Assembly (NCBI GenBank): GCA_018806915.1
Contig: JAGKQI010000059.1
Coordinates: forward strand, 620,001 to 684,000
DNA length: 64,000 nt
DNA from: Phytophthora colocasiae
Lineage: Eukaryota; Oomycota; Peronosporomycetes; Peronosporales; Peronosporaceae
Direction of reading: 5' to 3'
Below, piece after piece: positions 1-9,661 of this stretch. The position numbers were made by a program, and so were the translations under genes. Under the pieces are notes generated by a model that saw only the letters and a program-made list of their open reading frames with translations, searched no databases and was not told the origin of the DNA. Numbering within the stretch: the stretch's first letter is position 1; each line of letters begins with the position of its first letter.

Positions 1-427
1 AGACAGCTAAGCTGCGCTCAGGAGGAGCTTACCTACCTCCTACTGCTATGCAGCATGCGGGGTCCAACGCATTGGCATCCCTGGCATCCACAGTGCCTTA
101 TGACATAGTCATACCCATTGAACGCTTCTAGCGTCAGGTGATCGAATAGAATCCGTTTCCATCACCACTTGTCGCTTAGACAGAACGTCATTAAGACGGT
201 TGTTCATCACGAACCATCTTCGCTTCATGATCGCGAAGCTCCAGGCCATAGGCCAGTGTTGTTAAAGGGTCATAGACCCTTGAAACACGCGCGCGAGGCG
301 CATGTAGCTCTACTGCACTTGCAGTTTGAGCATTCGATGCCATGTCGACGGCACCGACGTGCTCGCTGCAAGTATTGCAGCTACGGGTCAGAGTCTGAGC
401 TCAGCAACGACCCTGTGGACTCCCACC
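1..427 (-). other. Gypsy 3' untranslated region, no gene seen
   Basis: Sequence downstream of the pol stop codon. I see no convincing coding sequence, LTR or polypurine tract followed by TG. The open frame on the opposite strand from 169 is a shadow of pol. It is taken as 3' non-coding sequence of the Gypsy element because the element has no visible end here. Confidence 0.4.
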
Positions 428-3400
428 TTAGTGGGAGGTGCTTGGCACCCGGCGACTCCGTCGCACCCCCATCGGGCGGTCTGACACCGGGTGTGCCCGA
501 TCATACGCGTCAACGACGTCGGGGCAATCCTGCCGTAGTGGCACCTCAAACTCCCACGAGTTCTGTGAGTGAGGGTAACCTCGCCACTTCACCAGATACT
601 GGTTGTGACCTCGGCGACGACGCCGCGCCATCAGGCGATCCACGTGATAGTGAAGCTCACCTTGCTCATCGAGCAGAGCAGGAGGAGGACGAGCGGTCGA
701 TGGGTTCTCGCGCTGCGAGTGTAGACGCGCTGCATTGCTTGCAGACCCGCGTGGGCTCGGTAAAGGAGCACGACCACCACGTCGGTCATCCGACCCATCG
801 CTTAGCGACTGGTCTCGAGGAGACCTAGAGTCGCGGAGACCGGTCTGAGTCGCCTCTAGTGCTGCATCAGCGGGTCTATGACCTCGAGCATCACGTTGCT
901 CCGGATCGACAAGACCTGTTGGTTCGGATGCAACCACCTCCTGCTGCCGTGCAGCCTTCGTCCGACTCGGCGCCAGCGCCTCAGAACTCACAAGAGCAGG
1001 GTCCCGATATGACTTAAGCAAGCCCACGTAGAACACAGGATGTGTTCGCATACGCTTTGGCAAGTCAAGCGTGTATGCCAGGCCCTTCTTGGCCACGACC
1101 GTGAACGGTCCAATGAAGCGCGGCCGCAACTTCGTCTTGAAGACGGCTGACACTGCGTGTGTAGGCAGGTTCTTAGCGTTTAATAAAACGTGGTCACCGA
1201 CCTTGAACTCCCACATGTTGCTTCTGCCTTTGGCATCAGCTTGTTCCTTTTGAACATCTTGGCTTTCAGCCATTGCGTCACGCACACGGCGTAAGACGCT
1301 AAGCCTCATCGAGAGGAAGTCATCGACTTGCTTGCGAACAGCAAGGGGGCTGACATCAGCAAGCTCGGAGTGGAGCGACGGCACAGCCTCTCCCCCACCA
1401 AGCCCAAGGCTACCGCGTGGCGGAGTGAGCGGGACGCGCGGATGCGCAAGGCCGTTCACGTAGAACGGGGTGAAGCCTGTCGAGGCATGCACCGCGTTGT
1501 TCATTGAGAACTCAACGAGAGGGAGCATAGCGCTCCAACGCTTCGGCGTTTCAGCGCATACGCTGCGGAGGATGTCCTCCAGGACGCGGTTCACGCGTTC
1601 AGTCTGACCGTCGGTCTGCGGATGATCCGCCGTGGACATGTCCAGTCGAGTGCCAAGCACTTTGAAGACGGACGTCCAGAAGTGACCCGTGAAACGGGGG
1701 TCTCGATCCGAGACAATGGCCTCTGGCAGTCCATGCTGGCGGAAGACCCGATCGATAAAGATCGTCGCTGTACCAGCGCCATCGACGGTGTCCGGCACAG
1801 CCGCTAGGTGAGCCATCTTGCTCAGACGGTCAACAAAGACCACAACGCCCGTGTTGCCTGCCGTATCTTTCGGCAGGCCAAACACGAAGTCCATACTCAT
1901 GGACTGCCAACACCCAGAGGGTACAGGCAAGCTCGCCAAAGGCGCTGCCGCATGCGGCGAGGGTTTAACCCGCTGACACGTCTCGCACGTGTGCACATAT
2001 GTGCTGACCCACTTGTACATCTTCGGCCACCAGTACATGGAGCTCACCGAGCCGTAGGTCTTCTCGCGACCGAGGTGGCCGCTTGTGGGCGTGTCGTGGG
2101 CCTCATAGAGGATACGGTACTTCAGGTCCTCATCGTGAGGAACCACCACACGTGGTGGGTCATCCTGACCCGTGCTGTAGTACAGCAGACCGCCTCCCAG
2201 GCTATAGCGTTGGAGTCTCGCCTTTAGGCGTCGTGACAGAGTCACCTTTGAGTCCTTAAACTCATCGCTCCCTAGAGCTTGAAGCAGCGCGACACAAGAG
2301 TCGTCCTGAGCGTACGCCGCTCGAACCATGTCCGTCACGGACGACGTCACCGAGGTGACATGAGATAACTCATAGTCCGGGCGACGTGATAACGCGTCGG
2401 CGAGGACGTTCTGCCTTCCAGGCTTGTACTTCACCTCGAAGTTATACTCCGCAAAGAAGGAGAGCCATCGGGCCATCCTCGGCGAGAGGTGAGGCGACTG
2501 CGTCGCTGTGCGTAGTGACGCATGATCCGTGTAGATCACAAACGGCTTGGAGCCGAGCAGGTGAACCCTGAATTTGACGAGAGCGTACTTCATCGCAAGT
2601 AGCTCCTTGTCATGAACTGGATAGTTCTTCTCAGCAGCCTTGAGCCGCCGAGACTCAAACGCAATGACGCGTTCGCGCCCGTCGGCGTCCGCTTGTAGCA
2701 AAGCACTGCCGATGGCAAAGTCCGAGGCGTCACAGACGACGATGAACGGACGATCGGGGTCTGGCAACGCCAGTATCGGTGCCTGAAGCAGACTATCCTT
2801 GATACGAGTGAACGCACTCTCGTGCTCAGCACGCCATACCCATTCGGCATCCTTCTTAAGGAGATCCGACAGTGGCCGAGCCAACTCAGCGTAGTTCTCG
2901 CTGTACTTGTGCAAGTAATTGGCCAAGCCCAGCCACTTACGCAAGTCCTTCTGGTTCAAGGGAACCGGCCAGTCCACAATGGCCTTGACCTTTGCTGGAT
3001 CAGCACGAAGGCCATGCTTCCCAATGAAGCACCCTAGGAAAGGGATTTCTTCCGCGCCAAAGACGCACTTGTCCGCGTTGGCGTACAACTTGTTGGTGCG
3101 CATGCACTCGAGCACTGCTCTCACGTGTTCCACGTGTACCTCGACATCAGTCTTCCCGTGCTCAGCACGACTGTGGACGAACACATCGTCAAAGTACGTC
3201 TGTGCGAATGCCCGTAGGGGCCTGAACAACTGCGTCACTAGACGATTGAACGTTGCAGGCGCATTCGACAGCCCTTGGGGCATGACGAGCCACTCCCAGA
3301 GCATACCGCTCGGGGTGCTCACCGCTGTAAGTGGAATATCACTGGCTCGCATGAGCAGCTGATAGTAGCCATCGACTAAGTCGAGCGCACTGTACATGGT

Positions 3401-5068
3401 GCAACCCACCATGTTGTTCTGAAGAACATCCTTCCTAGGAATCGGCGTCTGCGCCGGAATCGTGGCAGCGTTGAGCTTGTTAAAAGCGTGAACGATACGC
3501 CACTTGCCATTCGGCTTTCTGACACAGAACGTTGGCGCGGAGTGCGGAGACTTGCTCTCGCGCACGAGACCCGCCGCGTGCTTAGCACGGAAGAAGGCGT
3601 CAATGACGTCGCATTGCTCTTTAGGAAGAGGCCACTGCCGGGTCACGCAGTATTTAGTTCCGGAAACTAAGTCGATCTCGTGACGAACGCCTCGGTCAGG
3701 AGGCAGGCCACTCGGTGGTTCCTTTGCGACAACGTCTCCATATTCCTTCAGCAAGGAGTAGAAGGGATCCGAGGGATTCTTGAGGATCTCCGATCCACTC
3801 CTGGCGCTCAGCGCCTTCTTGACCTTGGCCAAGACGGACTCGTCAACGAGGGACGATGAGTTTAACTCCTCTTCAGGTCGAACGATGACCACCTCGGCGA
3901 GTTCGCCAGCCTTCAAGGCATCGCCAAAGTCGGCGAACGACATCTCTTCTAGCTCAAGGAGCTTGTCAACACTCGGCAGTCCGTCCAGCAGGACGCTGCC
4001 TTCGGCACTGCCGTCCACTCCATCAACCAGAGTGTATAGCGGCCCACAGCCCTCCCGTGCGTTGACACTTGACGTCACGGACGACTCAGACGCAGAGCGT
4101 CTCGCCCATAGGGCCTTACGACGTCGTCGCCTAGCCGACGAACGTCCACTCGACAGAGTACGTGCCGCTGCACAGGTAATGGCCTTGCCCGGCCCAGTGT
4201 CAGTGACACTCAGTGACTGACTCGGTCTACCGCCGACGTCACTAGACGGAGTACGTGCCGCCGCACAGGTTTCGGCCCCTTCAGGCCCAGTGTCAGTGAC
4301 ACTCTGCGATCCACTCGGTCGACGACCGATGCCGCTCAGCGGAGTACGTGCCGCTGCACAATCAATGACCGTAACAGGTCCAGTGTCAGAGACACTCAGC
4401 GATCGACTTGGTCCACGACCAGTATCACTCGACGGAGTACGTGCCGCCCCACAGTTCACGGCCTGGTAAGGCCCGATGCCATCGGCATCCAGTGACGGTC
4501 CATGACCGGCGTCACTCGGCGGAGTACGTGCCGCCCCACAGGGGTTACGTGAGCTTTGCCCACACGTTGACTCACCGTCAACCAGCGCTACGCGCTCAAC
4601 AGGACTGCGGTCCTCGCACTCGGTGATGTCCACCAACTCGGACACACCGACTTCCAGCATCATAGCCGACTCGGCTCGATGCTCGCGCCAATAGCGCTTC
4701 TGCTTCCTAGCAGAGGTGGGTTCATGACTCGCCAAAGCTCCACTAGGAGAGAAGTGCGTAGCACCTAAGGTCTTCGACCTCCAATCAATCCATGGCTCGT
4801 GGCGCTCCAGCCACGCCATGCCAAGGATGAGGTCGTACCTCGAATCCAGGTCCAGGACCAAGCAGCGTTCCTCGCTATCGAAGTCCAAGAACTTCAGCCG
4901 CAGGTCCATGGGGACCTTGGCCACCGTGACACGGACGCCCGTCGCTAGACGGACTGTGACTGTGTCACCTCTTCGCGCTCGAAGCGCCTCAGCATATTGC
5001 TGACTACCTTCAACGGTGGAGCGTCTGACGTAGTTGCCAGACGCCCCCGAATCGATCAACATATCCAC
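428..5068 (-). CDS. Gypsy Pol polyprotein (protease-RT-RNase H-integrase-chromodomain)
   Basis: Long open frame of 1546 codons. Visible in order: retropepsin active site LIDSGASGNYV at residues 4-14 with the partner ILGMAWL near 81; a repetitive spacer (about 177-305); reverse transcriptase with the YFDDVFVHS catalytic box; RNase H with VCDASDFAIGSALLQ; integrase with an HHCC zinc finger (HLGREK..CETCQ) and the TDGQTERVNR core; and a terminal chromodomain (YLVKWRGYPHSQNSWE). The copy would replicate the element by reverse transcription and insert it, with the chromodomain probably steering it to marked chromatin. The first ATG lies at the protease, and a TGA sits just upstream in the same frame. 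The natural product is probably a Gag-Pol fusion, now broken by a small deletion near 5070. The body of pol itself is open throughout. Confidence 0.9.
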   Translation of the reverse strand: MDMLIDSGASGNYVRRSTVEGSQQYAEALRARRGDTVTVRLATGVRVTVAKVPMDLRLKFLDFDSEERCLVLDLDSRYDLILGMAWLERHEPWIDWRSKTLGATHFSPSGALASHEPTSARKQKRYWREHRAESAMMLEVGVSELVDITECEDRSPVERVALVDGESTCGQSSRNPCGAARTPPSDAGHGPSLDADGIGPYQAVNCGAARTPSSDTGRGPSRSLSVSDTGPVTVIDCAAARTPLSGIGRRPSGSQSVTDTGPEGAETCAAARTPSSDVGGRPSQSLSVTDTGPGKAITCAAARTLSSGRSSARRRRRKALWARRSASESSVTSSVNAREGCGPLYTLVDGVDGSAEGSVLLDGLPSVDKLLELEEMSFADFGDALKAGELAEVVIVRPEEELNSSSLVDESVLAKVKKALSARSGSEILKNPSDPFYSLLKEYGDVVAKEPPSGLPPDRGVRHEIDLVSGTKYCVTRQWPLPKEQCDVIDAFFRAKHAAGLVRESKSPHSAPTFCVRKPNGKWRIVHAFNKLNAATIPAQTPIPRKDVLQNNMVGCTMYSALDLVDGYYQLLMRASDIPLTAVSTPSGMLWEWLVMPQGLSNAPATFNRLVTQLFRPLRAFAQTYFDDVFVHSRAEHGKTDVEVHVEHVRAVLECMRTNKLYANADKCVFGAEEIPFLGCFIGKHGLRADPAKVKAIVDWPVPLNQKDLRKWLGLANYLHKYSENYAELARPLSDLLKKDAEWVWRAEHESAFTRIKDSLLQAPILALPDPDRPFIVVCDASDFAIGSALLQADADGRERVIAFESRRLKAAEKNYPVHDKELLAMKYALVKFRVHLLGSKPFVIYTDHASLRTATQSPHLSPRMARWLSFFAEYNFEVKYKPGRQNVLADALSRRPDYELSHVTSVTSSVTDMVRAAYAQDDSCVALLQALGSDEFKDSKVTLSRRLKARLQRYSLGGGLLYYSTGQDDPPRVVVPHDEDLKYRILYEAHDTPTSGHLGREKTYGSVSSMYWWPKMYKWVSTYVHTCETCQRVKPSPHAAAPLASLPVPSGCWQSMSMDFVFGLPKDTAGNTGVVVFVDRLSKMAHLAAVPDTVDGAGTATIFIDRVFRQHGLPEAIVSDRDPRFTGHFWTSVFKVLGTRLDMSTADHPQTDGQTERVNRVLEDILRSVCAETPKRWSAMLPLVEFSMNNAVHASTGFTPFYVNGLAHPRVPLTPPRGSLGLGGGEAVPSLHSELADVSPLAVRKQVDDFLSMRLSVLRRVRDAMAESQDVQKEQADAKGRSNMWEFKVGDHVLLNAKNLPTHAVSAVFKTKLRPRFIGPFTVVAKKGLAYTLDLPKRMRTHPVFYVGLLKSYRDPALVSSEALAPSRTKAARQQEVVASEPTGLVDPEQRDARGHRPADAALEATQTGLRDSRSPRDQSLSDGSDDRRGGRAPLPSPRGSASNAARLHSQRENPSTARPPPALLDEQGELHYHVDRLMARRRRRGHNQYLVKWRGYPHSQNSWEFEVPLRQDCPDVVDAYDRAHPVSDRPMGVRRSRRVPSTSH
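4154..4540 (-). repeat. Tandem repeat of about 93 bp inside pol
   Basis: Between protease and reverse transcriptase the protein contains about four units of about 31 residues, each built on [CG]AARTPSSD..GRPSxSLSVTDTGP, plus a partial fifth. At the DNA level the unit GGAGTACGTGCCGCYGCACAG recurs every 90-100 bp. Divergence between units shows the array is not a very recent expansion. Role unknown; a flexible spacer is my inference. Confidence 0.85.
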
Positions 5069-5211
5069 GGCTTCTCAAAGCCCTTCACGTCCACCTGGAC
5101 GACCAGCAAGCCCTACTTGCTCACACGTTCCGTGTTCAAGAGCACGGAGCTCTTCGGAGCTGAGACCCAGTGCCTCTCACGCACTGCAGAACTCAGTAGA
5201 TCGCCCCGCGT

Positions 5212-6175
5212 CTACTGGGAGCCGGCGTTTCCCTGGGCAGAGCCCAAAGCTGGACCTGCGACAGTGTTGCGGCCATTCTGGCCGGCGCGCTCTTTGCGCA
5301 GAGGGCAGTTGGGCCTCAGGTGTGAGGGACTGCCGCATGTATAGCACCGGCGGGTGCTCATACGCTGCACCGCAGATCGTAGCTCAGCTACCTCATCTTC
5401 AGCATAGCTGAGGTCCGTGGGCTCAGGTCCACCGGACCCTGTGCTGCTAGCACCGACCCTCGACAACTTAAAGTTGTGTTCGGCATTCAATGCCACGCTG
5501 ACAGCATCTTCGAAGCTGTGGGGGTTCTGACGGAATGTCTCCGTCCTGGCCACGCCAGCTCGTAAGCCTTCCATGAAGACGGTCCACCTCAGGTAGAGGG
5601 TCGGCAGCCATGCCAGCAATGAGCGTGCGCAGCTCTTGGACATAGTCCACCAGATCCTTCTTGCCCTGGCGACAAGCAAGGAATCGTGACCGCACGCGAT
5701 ACGCCTGGTTAGGCAGAGCAAACACTTGCGTGAGCTTGGCCTTTAGCTCGCCCCATGTGGGGAAGGCCGCTTCCACCGACGTCCCAGACGTCAAGGCCCA
5801 TTCTCGTGCTCGTCCTTCGAGCTTAGAGATGGCAAACGCCACGCGTTGCCCCTCCAACTGGAGCATGGCGGCCCCCATGGCCATTTCGACCTCTCGGGTC
5901 CACAAAAGGAGGTTCTCTCCCTCATTCCCGAGGAAGGTCTTCACGCTGAGCGTGACGGGCTTAGCTCTCGGAGCAGGGGCAACCCCTGTTACATTCCGCT
6001 GAATGTGCTCGACGAGAGCGTTTTCGTATGAGGCAAATGCCTCGAGGCGCGCGTTGACGGCCTCCGGCCCTTGGGACACAAGGTGCGCCGTACCTTCCGG
6101 GCCCAGCAAGGACGTAAGCTTGTTAAGCGTGTCCCGCTGACTCGGAGTCAAGTGAGCGTATGCTTCTGGCTCCAT
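5212..6175 (-). pseudogene. Gypsy Gag, frameshifted
   Basis: Gag starts at ATG 6175 (MEPEAYAHL). The capsid-like region runs in one frame to about 5585, then continues in another frame ([13 protein letters not shown]..) to a stop at 5212. The second part ends with a CCHC zinc knuckle, CYTCGSPSHLRPNC, followed by a basic tail. A one-base indel near 5585 and another between 5212 and 5068 separate capsid, knuckle and protease, which otherwise read as one polyprotein. The positions come from frame continuity with typical Gypsy Gag order. A programmed frameshift is less likely because two shifts are needed and the first falls inside capsid. Confidence 0.8.
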
Positions 6176-6229
6176 TCTCACAGAGAAACAGTCTTCAACT
6201 CAGGAGTTGGATTGACTACAAGTGCTACC

Positions 6230-6606
6230 AGAAGCAGCGGGGCTGCGTAGGTGTGCACGGCACAGAGGAAGTTTAGTTGACTCGTAGAGTCCTGCTTGCA
6301 AGGCACTAGCCTTCGGTTCTATACAAGAACCAAGTAGTCCACTAAATACGGGACTCACAGAGTCAGTGTCCCTATAACAAAGGACTAACACTAACTATGT
6401 AAAATGCAAACTGATTTTTATTGACTTTATTGCCCTAATCCTAAATGTAACGGATTTAGTATTAAATCCTAATCAAAATGCAACGTGAGGCTCTGAGGCC
6501 ATCTACGTATCTACTCGTGTGTGTCACACACTATTATGTACCCACATAAATGTATCCACGTGTGTCACACACCAACGAGAAACATTCGTGTAGCATCCCC
6601 GTTACA
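6230..6606 (-). repeat. Candidate 5' LTR of the Gypsy element
   Basis: Non-coding stretch between gag and the interrupted transposase. On the minus strand it begins TGTAACGGGGATGC at 6606, exactly where transposase coding starts on the other side, and it carries two copies of GTGTGTGACACAC. The downstream end is approximate. TGGTAGCA near 6222-6229 resembles a primer-binding site for an initiator-type tRNA 3' end. No second LTR is available for comparison, so the limits are inferred. Confidence 0.5.
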
Positions 6607-7230
6607 CGGGGAATTATCAGATGTATGGCTTGAACGTTCAGGCCATTTGCGACTCACTGTGCCGGTTTATAGGGTATTGTTTTGATTCACCTGAAAAAGT
6701 TGGCGATTCTATCGCATTTAAAAAGTGGACGTTGAGTGACGAGATCATGCAGTTGCCTTCTGGATACTACTTTGTTGGGGACAACACATATCCTCTATCG
6801 GACCACCTACTAGCGCCCTACAATAAGCTGGAAATGAAGACGAAGAAGGACTCAGACTTTAATTTTTACCTCAGCCAGCTACGCATTCGCATCGAGATGT
6901 CGTTTGGTCTGCTCTTTAACAAGTGGCAGATTTTTAAGTGGCCTCTGGTGGTTGATTTCAAGAACGTCAGTAAGTGATTAATACGTGCATGAAGCTTCAT
7001 AACTTCTGCATTAGCGAAAACCGCATTGCTGCTGATCACAGCGTGCTACACGATCGAGTTTCAGGCGCGTACAACCGACTACCAGAATGATCGTACTAGC
7101 CCGCGGACAATAGCGTGGAAGGCATAGACGGCACGGACATCGACCTTGGCGACGCTGCACGGGGCCGAATCCTTCGCAAAGTCCTCACCGATCACATCCA
7201 AGACTTCAACCTTCGCCGACCAAGTTAAAT
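6607..7230 (+). pseudogene. Harbinger (PIF) DDE transposase, 3' half, interrupted and frameshifted
   Basis: The reading begins in mid-domain directly at the Gypsy LTR edge (NYQMYGLNVQAICDS..), runs open to 6977, then needs a one-base shift to continue (CMKLHNFCISEN.., then VLTDHIQDFNLRRPS to about 7227). GYYFVGDNTYPLSDHLLAPY and FNFYLSQLRIRIEMSFG match the DDE_Tnp_4 family of PIF/Harbinger transposases. The N-terminal half should lie left of the Gypsy element, outside the window. With an insertion, a frameshift and a further stop it cannot make active transposase. Confidence 0.85.
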
Positions 7231-7413
7231 TAACTGCTGCTCCTGGACGTTCGCAATCACCTCATATTCAAGCTCCTGGATTTGGTCCCTCACCTTGCGG
7301 CGCTTGATATATTACTCGTCCAATAGTTCTTTCGCGTTGCACTCATCTTCTTCACTGTCGTCTTCATGCTCTCGGATATACTTCTTCATCTCGAAGATGG
7401 TATCATTGGTGCG

Positions 7414-8420
7414 CTACAGTATCGTGGCTAGCATGTCCAGGCGCTGAGAGAGCCTTTTGTCGTGCAAGAGAAGTGCTTGTTCCTTCCACGTGGTTTCTTG
7501 GGCTTGACTATTCTCATTAGCCGCTGCAATCTGCCCGACACTTTCCGCCAGTGATACCAGCAAGTTTGCCTGTGAGCTGTTCCTGCGTTTGCGATTGATT
7601 TTCTTACCTCGACTTGCACCCTCCTTCTGCGAGTCGTCTTCGTCGTCCGAGTACATGTTAGCGGAGCAAAACTCGCGACCAGCTCCGCGATGCTCACACC
7701 ACATGTGCACATAGAAGACGTCTGCTCTACCACCACAAAGCCCCAGAAATCTTGCCCATTCTCCCCAGACTTCTTTGATCCTGCCTCTGCATGCGCGAAA
7801 TTGCTACTCACTTCTTGCCACATCCTGTGGAGTTTTGCTGCCGAATGCGCTACTGTCTGGGATGGGTCAATGTCTTCGAAGGTCGAGTCGGGCGACACCA
7901 GCGTGTCAAACTCGATATCGGACTCGCAGAATGCGGTTGCAACGTCTGTCCAAAACGTTGATCCACCCTGATCGATCTCCCTCCGGATGAGCTGATTTCC
8001 TGTGGCAGGGAAGTCGCGAAAAAAACGCTCCGAAAAGAGCAAATTCAGCAAGCGAAACATGCAGTTCTTCGTTCGTTTTTCTTCCTCTTGCCGGCCACGC
8101 CTAGCTTTGCTTCGCTGCTTCTTCACAGTCATCTCAACACTCGCGTTGAGGTCGTACGCGGTGAGTAACGCGACACGTTCCTCCTTGTTTGTGTTCTTAG
8201 CGACATTCAGCTTGCGCGACGTACACTCGAGCTTGAGCTGCTCCAACATCCACTCGCTGTATGCCTCCGTTGTAGGGGCTGGTACCAGTTTCTTGCGCCG
8301 ACTCAAGAGCTCAGCGCTCACTGTCCATGTTTTGGGTGCTTGCGACGCCATCGTTGTAGCTCCTGCGCACGGCAGATCGGCAACTTGGTCAAAAGCAATC
8401 ACCAAAGGAAATGTAGCCAT
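7414..8420 (-). pseudogene. Accessory ORF convergent with the Harbinger transposase, frameshifted
   Basis: Minus-strand coding region facing the transposase, as expected for the second (DNA-binding) gene of a PIF/Harbinger element. The protein has a basic, glutamate-rich helical middle (KKQRSKARRGRQEEEKR), a FWTDVATAF block and a C-terminal coiled part ending LSQRLDMLATIL. A one-base shift near 7735 moves the C-terminal section (CEHRGAGREF..) into another frame. Start could be 8420 or 8351. I do not recognise a specific domain with certainty; assignment to the transposon rests on position and on being broken alongside it. It could instead be an unrelated decayed gene. Confidence 0.55.
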
Positions 8421-8509
8421 CACGACGGATCGCGCGACCTCGGTTCGGAACGGCCGAATACGCCCCACCGGAGCGTCACCTCCCCACCCTATTCCACAAC
8501 GCCCGAACG

Positions 8510-8540
8510 CCGATCCGATCCCGGTTCGGAACGGGCCTTA
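8510..8540. repeat. Possible right terminus of the Harbinger element
   Basis: The sequence ends GGTTCGGAACGGGCC at 8537, followed by TTA at 8538-8540. PIF/Harbinger elements usually have GC-rich terminal repeats and a 3-bp TWA target duplication, so this fits the outer edge. The same GGTTCGGAACGG motif recurs about 80 bp inside, near 8440. The opposite terminus is not in the window, so this is inference. Confidence 0.4.
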
Positions 8541-8544
8541 GAGA

Positions 8545-8690
8545 AGAGCTTGTGAGTGATGGGAAGTGAACAGAGAAGGGCAGCGGTGAGAGAGGAGAGC
8601 AGAAGTCGAAAAGGGCGACGAAGGCGGGGCTCGAACCCTCGGTCAGTTCGTGGATCAGCTGATGCTAACCCACTGGGCCACCGGCGAGCC
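8545..8690 (-). repeat. tRNA-derived SINE-like element
   Basis: Reading the minus strand from 8690, an A box (TGGCCCAGTGGGTTAGC, 8664-8680) and a B box (GAGGGTTCGAGCCCC, 8626-8640) are spaced as in a tRNA gene and give an internal RNA polymerase III promoter. The acceptor stem does not pair, and an unrelated CT-rich tail follows to about 8545. This is a tRNA-derived SINE head rather than a working tRNA. No other copy is in the window. Confidence 0.6.
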
Positions 8691-8967
8691 CTGAACCACC
8701 CAATGATGTGGTTCGCCCATGTAGCCATGATGTGTACATCACACCAAGGTCCGAGGCCCATTTCCAACCTCTAACAGTTATCACAATTGTTAGAGTTACA
8801 AGTGGTGTAGCCACTTGTACGTGTAAAACCCGCGCCGGAGGGAGAAATTGCGGAATGAAAAATTCTGGTTGCGATAACACACCTTCCACCGATCCACAAA
8901 TGTTATCCTGCAATCCGTAGAACCGTGTGAGTGACTCCCAGCGAGTACTACTACTACCACGTGAAGA

Positions 8968-9045
8968 AGGGCCTCCTGGTGAGCCACTGGTCTACGGACC
9001 ACAAAGCTACGCACTTGGCAGGCGTTCGAGTCCCTCCGGGGACTT
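8968..9045 (+). repeat. Second tRNA-like (SINE-like) segment
   Basis: An A-box-like TGGTGAGCCACTGG (8977-8990) is followed by a good B box GCGTTCGAGTCC (9022-9033) at tRNA-like spacing. It lies inside the left side of the large inverted repeat and has no counterpart on the right side, so it may be an insertion into that arm. Cloverleaf pairing is poor. Weaker case than the element at 8545-8690. Confidence 0.4.
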
Positions 9046-9074
9046 ACTTTCCAGAAGAAATGATTAGCATTCGA

Positions 9075-9188
9075 AAATTCAATATCCCATTCAAACAATT
9101 CACTATCACAATCAAACCTTCAGAATTCAATAGCCAAGCCAAGTAGTAGCAACCAGGAATAACCAGTTAATCAACTTCAATTTCCTAC
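9075..9188 (+). repeat. Direct repeat shared with 16770-16888
   Basis: The block AATCAAAC..TTCAATAGCCAA followed by GTAGCAACCAGGAATAACC and its continuation to TTTCCTAC occurs here and again at about 16770-16888, upstream of NLP copy 2. The last 43 bases are essentially identical. It marks the upstream flank as part of the segment duplicated with the NLP genes. Confidence 0.75.
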
Positions 9189-9620
9189 CACGTGAAGAAA
9201 AGGTTATCGCAGAAAATGTTATCGATGGTGAGGCTTGAACTGCCAGCACGGCGAGTGGAAGACAGTTAGAGCCAAAGGCAAGCTGTACTCACGTTGTCGA
9301 GGCTGTCGAATGATTTGATTCGAGAATATCGATGATACTATACACACAACTGAGCATTGTACAAAGGATACCTCGCTCATCGATATTCTCGAATCAAATC
9401 ATTCGACAGCCTCGACAACGTGAGTACAGCTTGCCTTTGACTCTAACTATCTTCCACTCGCCGTGCTGGCAGTTCAAGCCTCACCATCGATAACATTTTC
9501 TGCGATAACCTTTTCTTCACGTGGTAGTAGTACTCGCTGGGAGTCACTCACACGGTTCTACGGATTGCAGGATAACATTTGAGGATCGGTGGGAGGTGTG
9601 TTATCGCAACCAGAATTGTT

Positions 9621-9633
9621 CATTCCGCAATTT
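9621..9633 (+). promoter_or_regulatory. Oomycete initiator of NLP copy 1
   Basis: CATTCCGCAATTT, 28 bp before the ATG at 9662, matches the oomycete initiator consensus CATTYYNCAWTTT and is followed by a pyrimidine-rich stretch (CTCCCTCC). An inverted copy of the same promoter lies at about 8845-8860. Confidence 0.7.
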
Positions 9634-9661
9634 CTCCCTCCGGCGCAAGCTCCATTTCACA

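Larger units (their letters stand above)
1..6606 (-). mobile_element. Chromodomain Gypsy LTR retrotransposon, truncated by window edge
   Basis: Minus-strand Ty3/Gypsy element. From its 5' end (right) the order is LTR, gag, protease, reverse transcriptase, RNase H, integrase and a C-terminal chromodomain, which places it among chromoviruses. The downstream LTR is not in view: bases 1-427 follow the pol stop and show no similarity to the upstream LTR, so the element probably continues left of the window. It has interrupted a Harbinger transposase, whose coding sequence resumes at 6607. Gag is frameshifted, so this copy is probably not autonomous. Confidence 0.85.
8832..9646. repeat. Nested inverted repeat in front of NLP copy 1
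   Basis: Inner arms 9186-9335 and 9377-9526 are near-perfect reverse complements of about 150 bp with a 41-bp centre. Outer arms 8832-8968 and about 9513-9646 are also reverse complements. The right outer arm is the promoter and 5' leader of NLP copy 1, including its initiator, so the left arm is an inverted copy of that promoter. About 217 bp (8969-9185), including a tRNA-like segment, is present only on the left. The whole can fold into a long cruciform or, if transcribed, a long hairpin. Confidence 0.85.

Noticed and set aside
169..828. 219-codon open frame on the plus strand
   Set aside because: Antisense to Gypsy integrase/chromodomain; GC-rich shadow frame without domain.
8615..8690. 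Functional tRNA gene
   Set aside because: A and B boxes are present but the acceptor stem does not pair and there is no proper 3' end; better explained as a SINE head.
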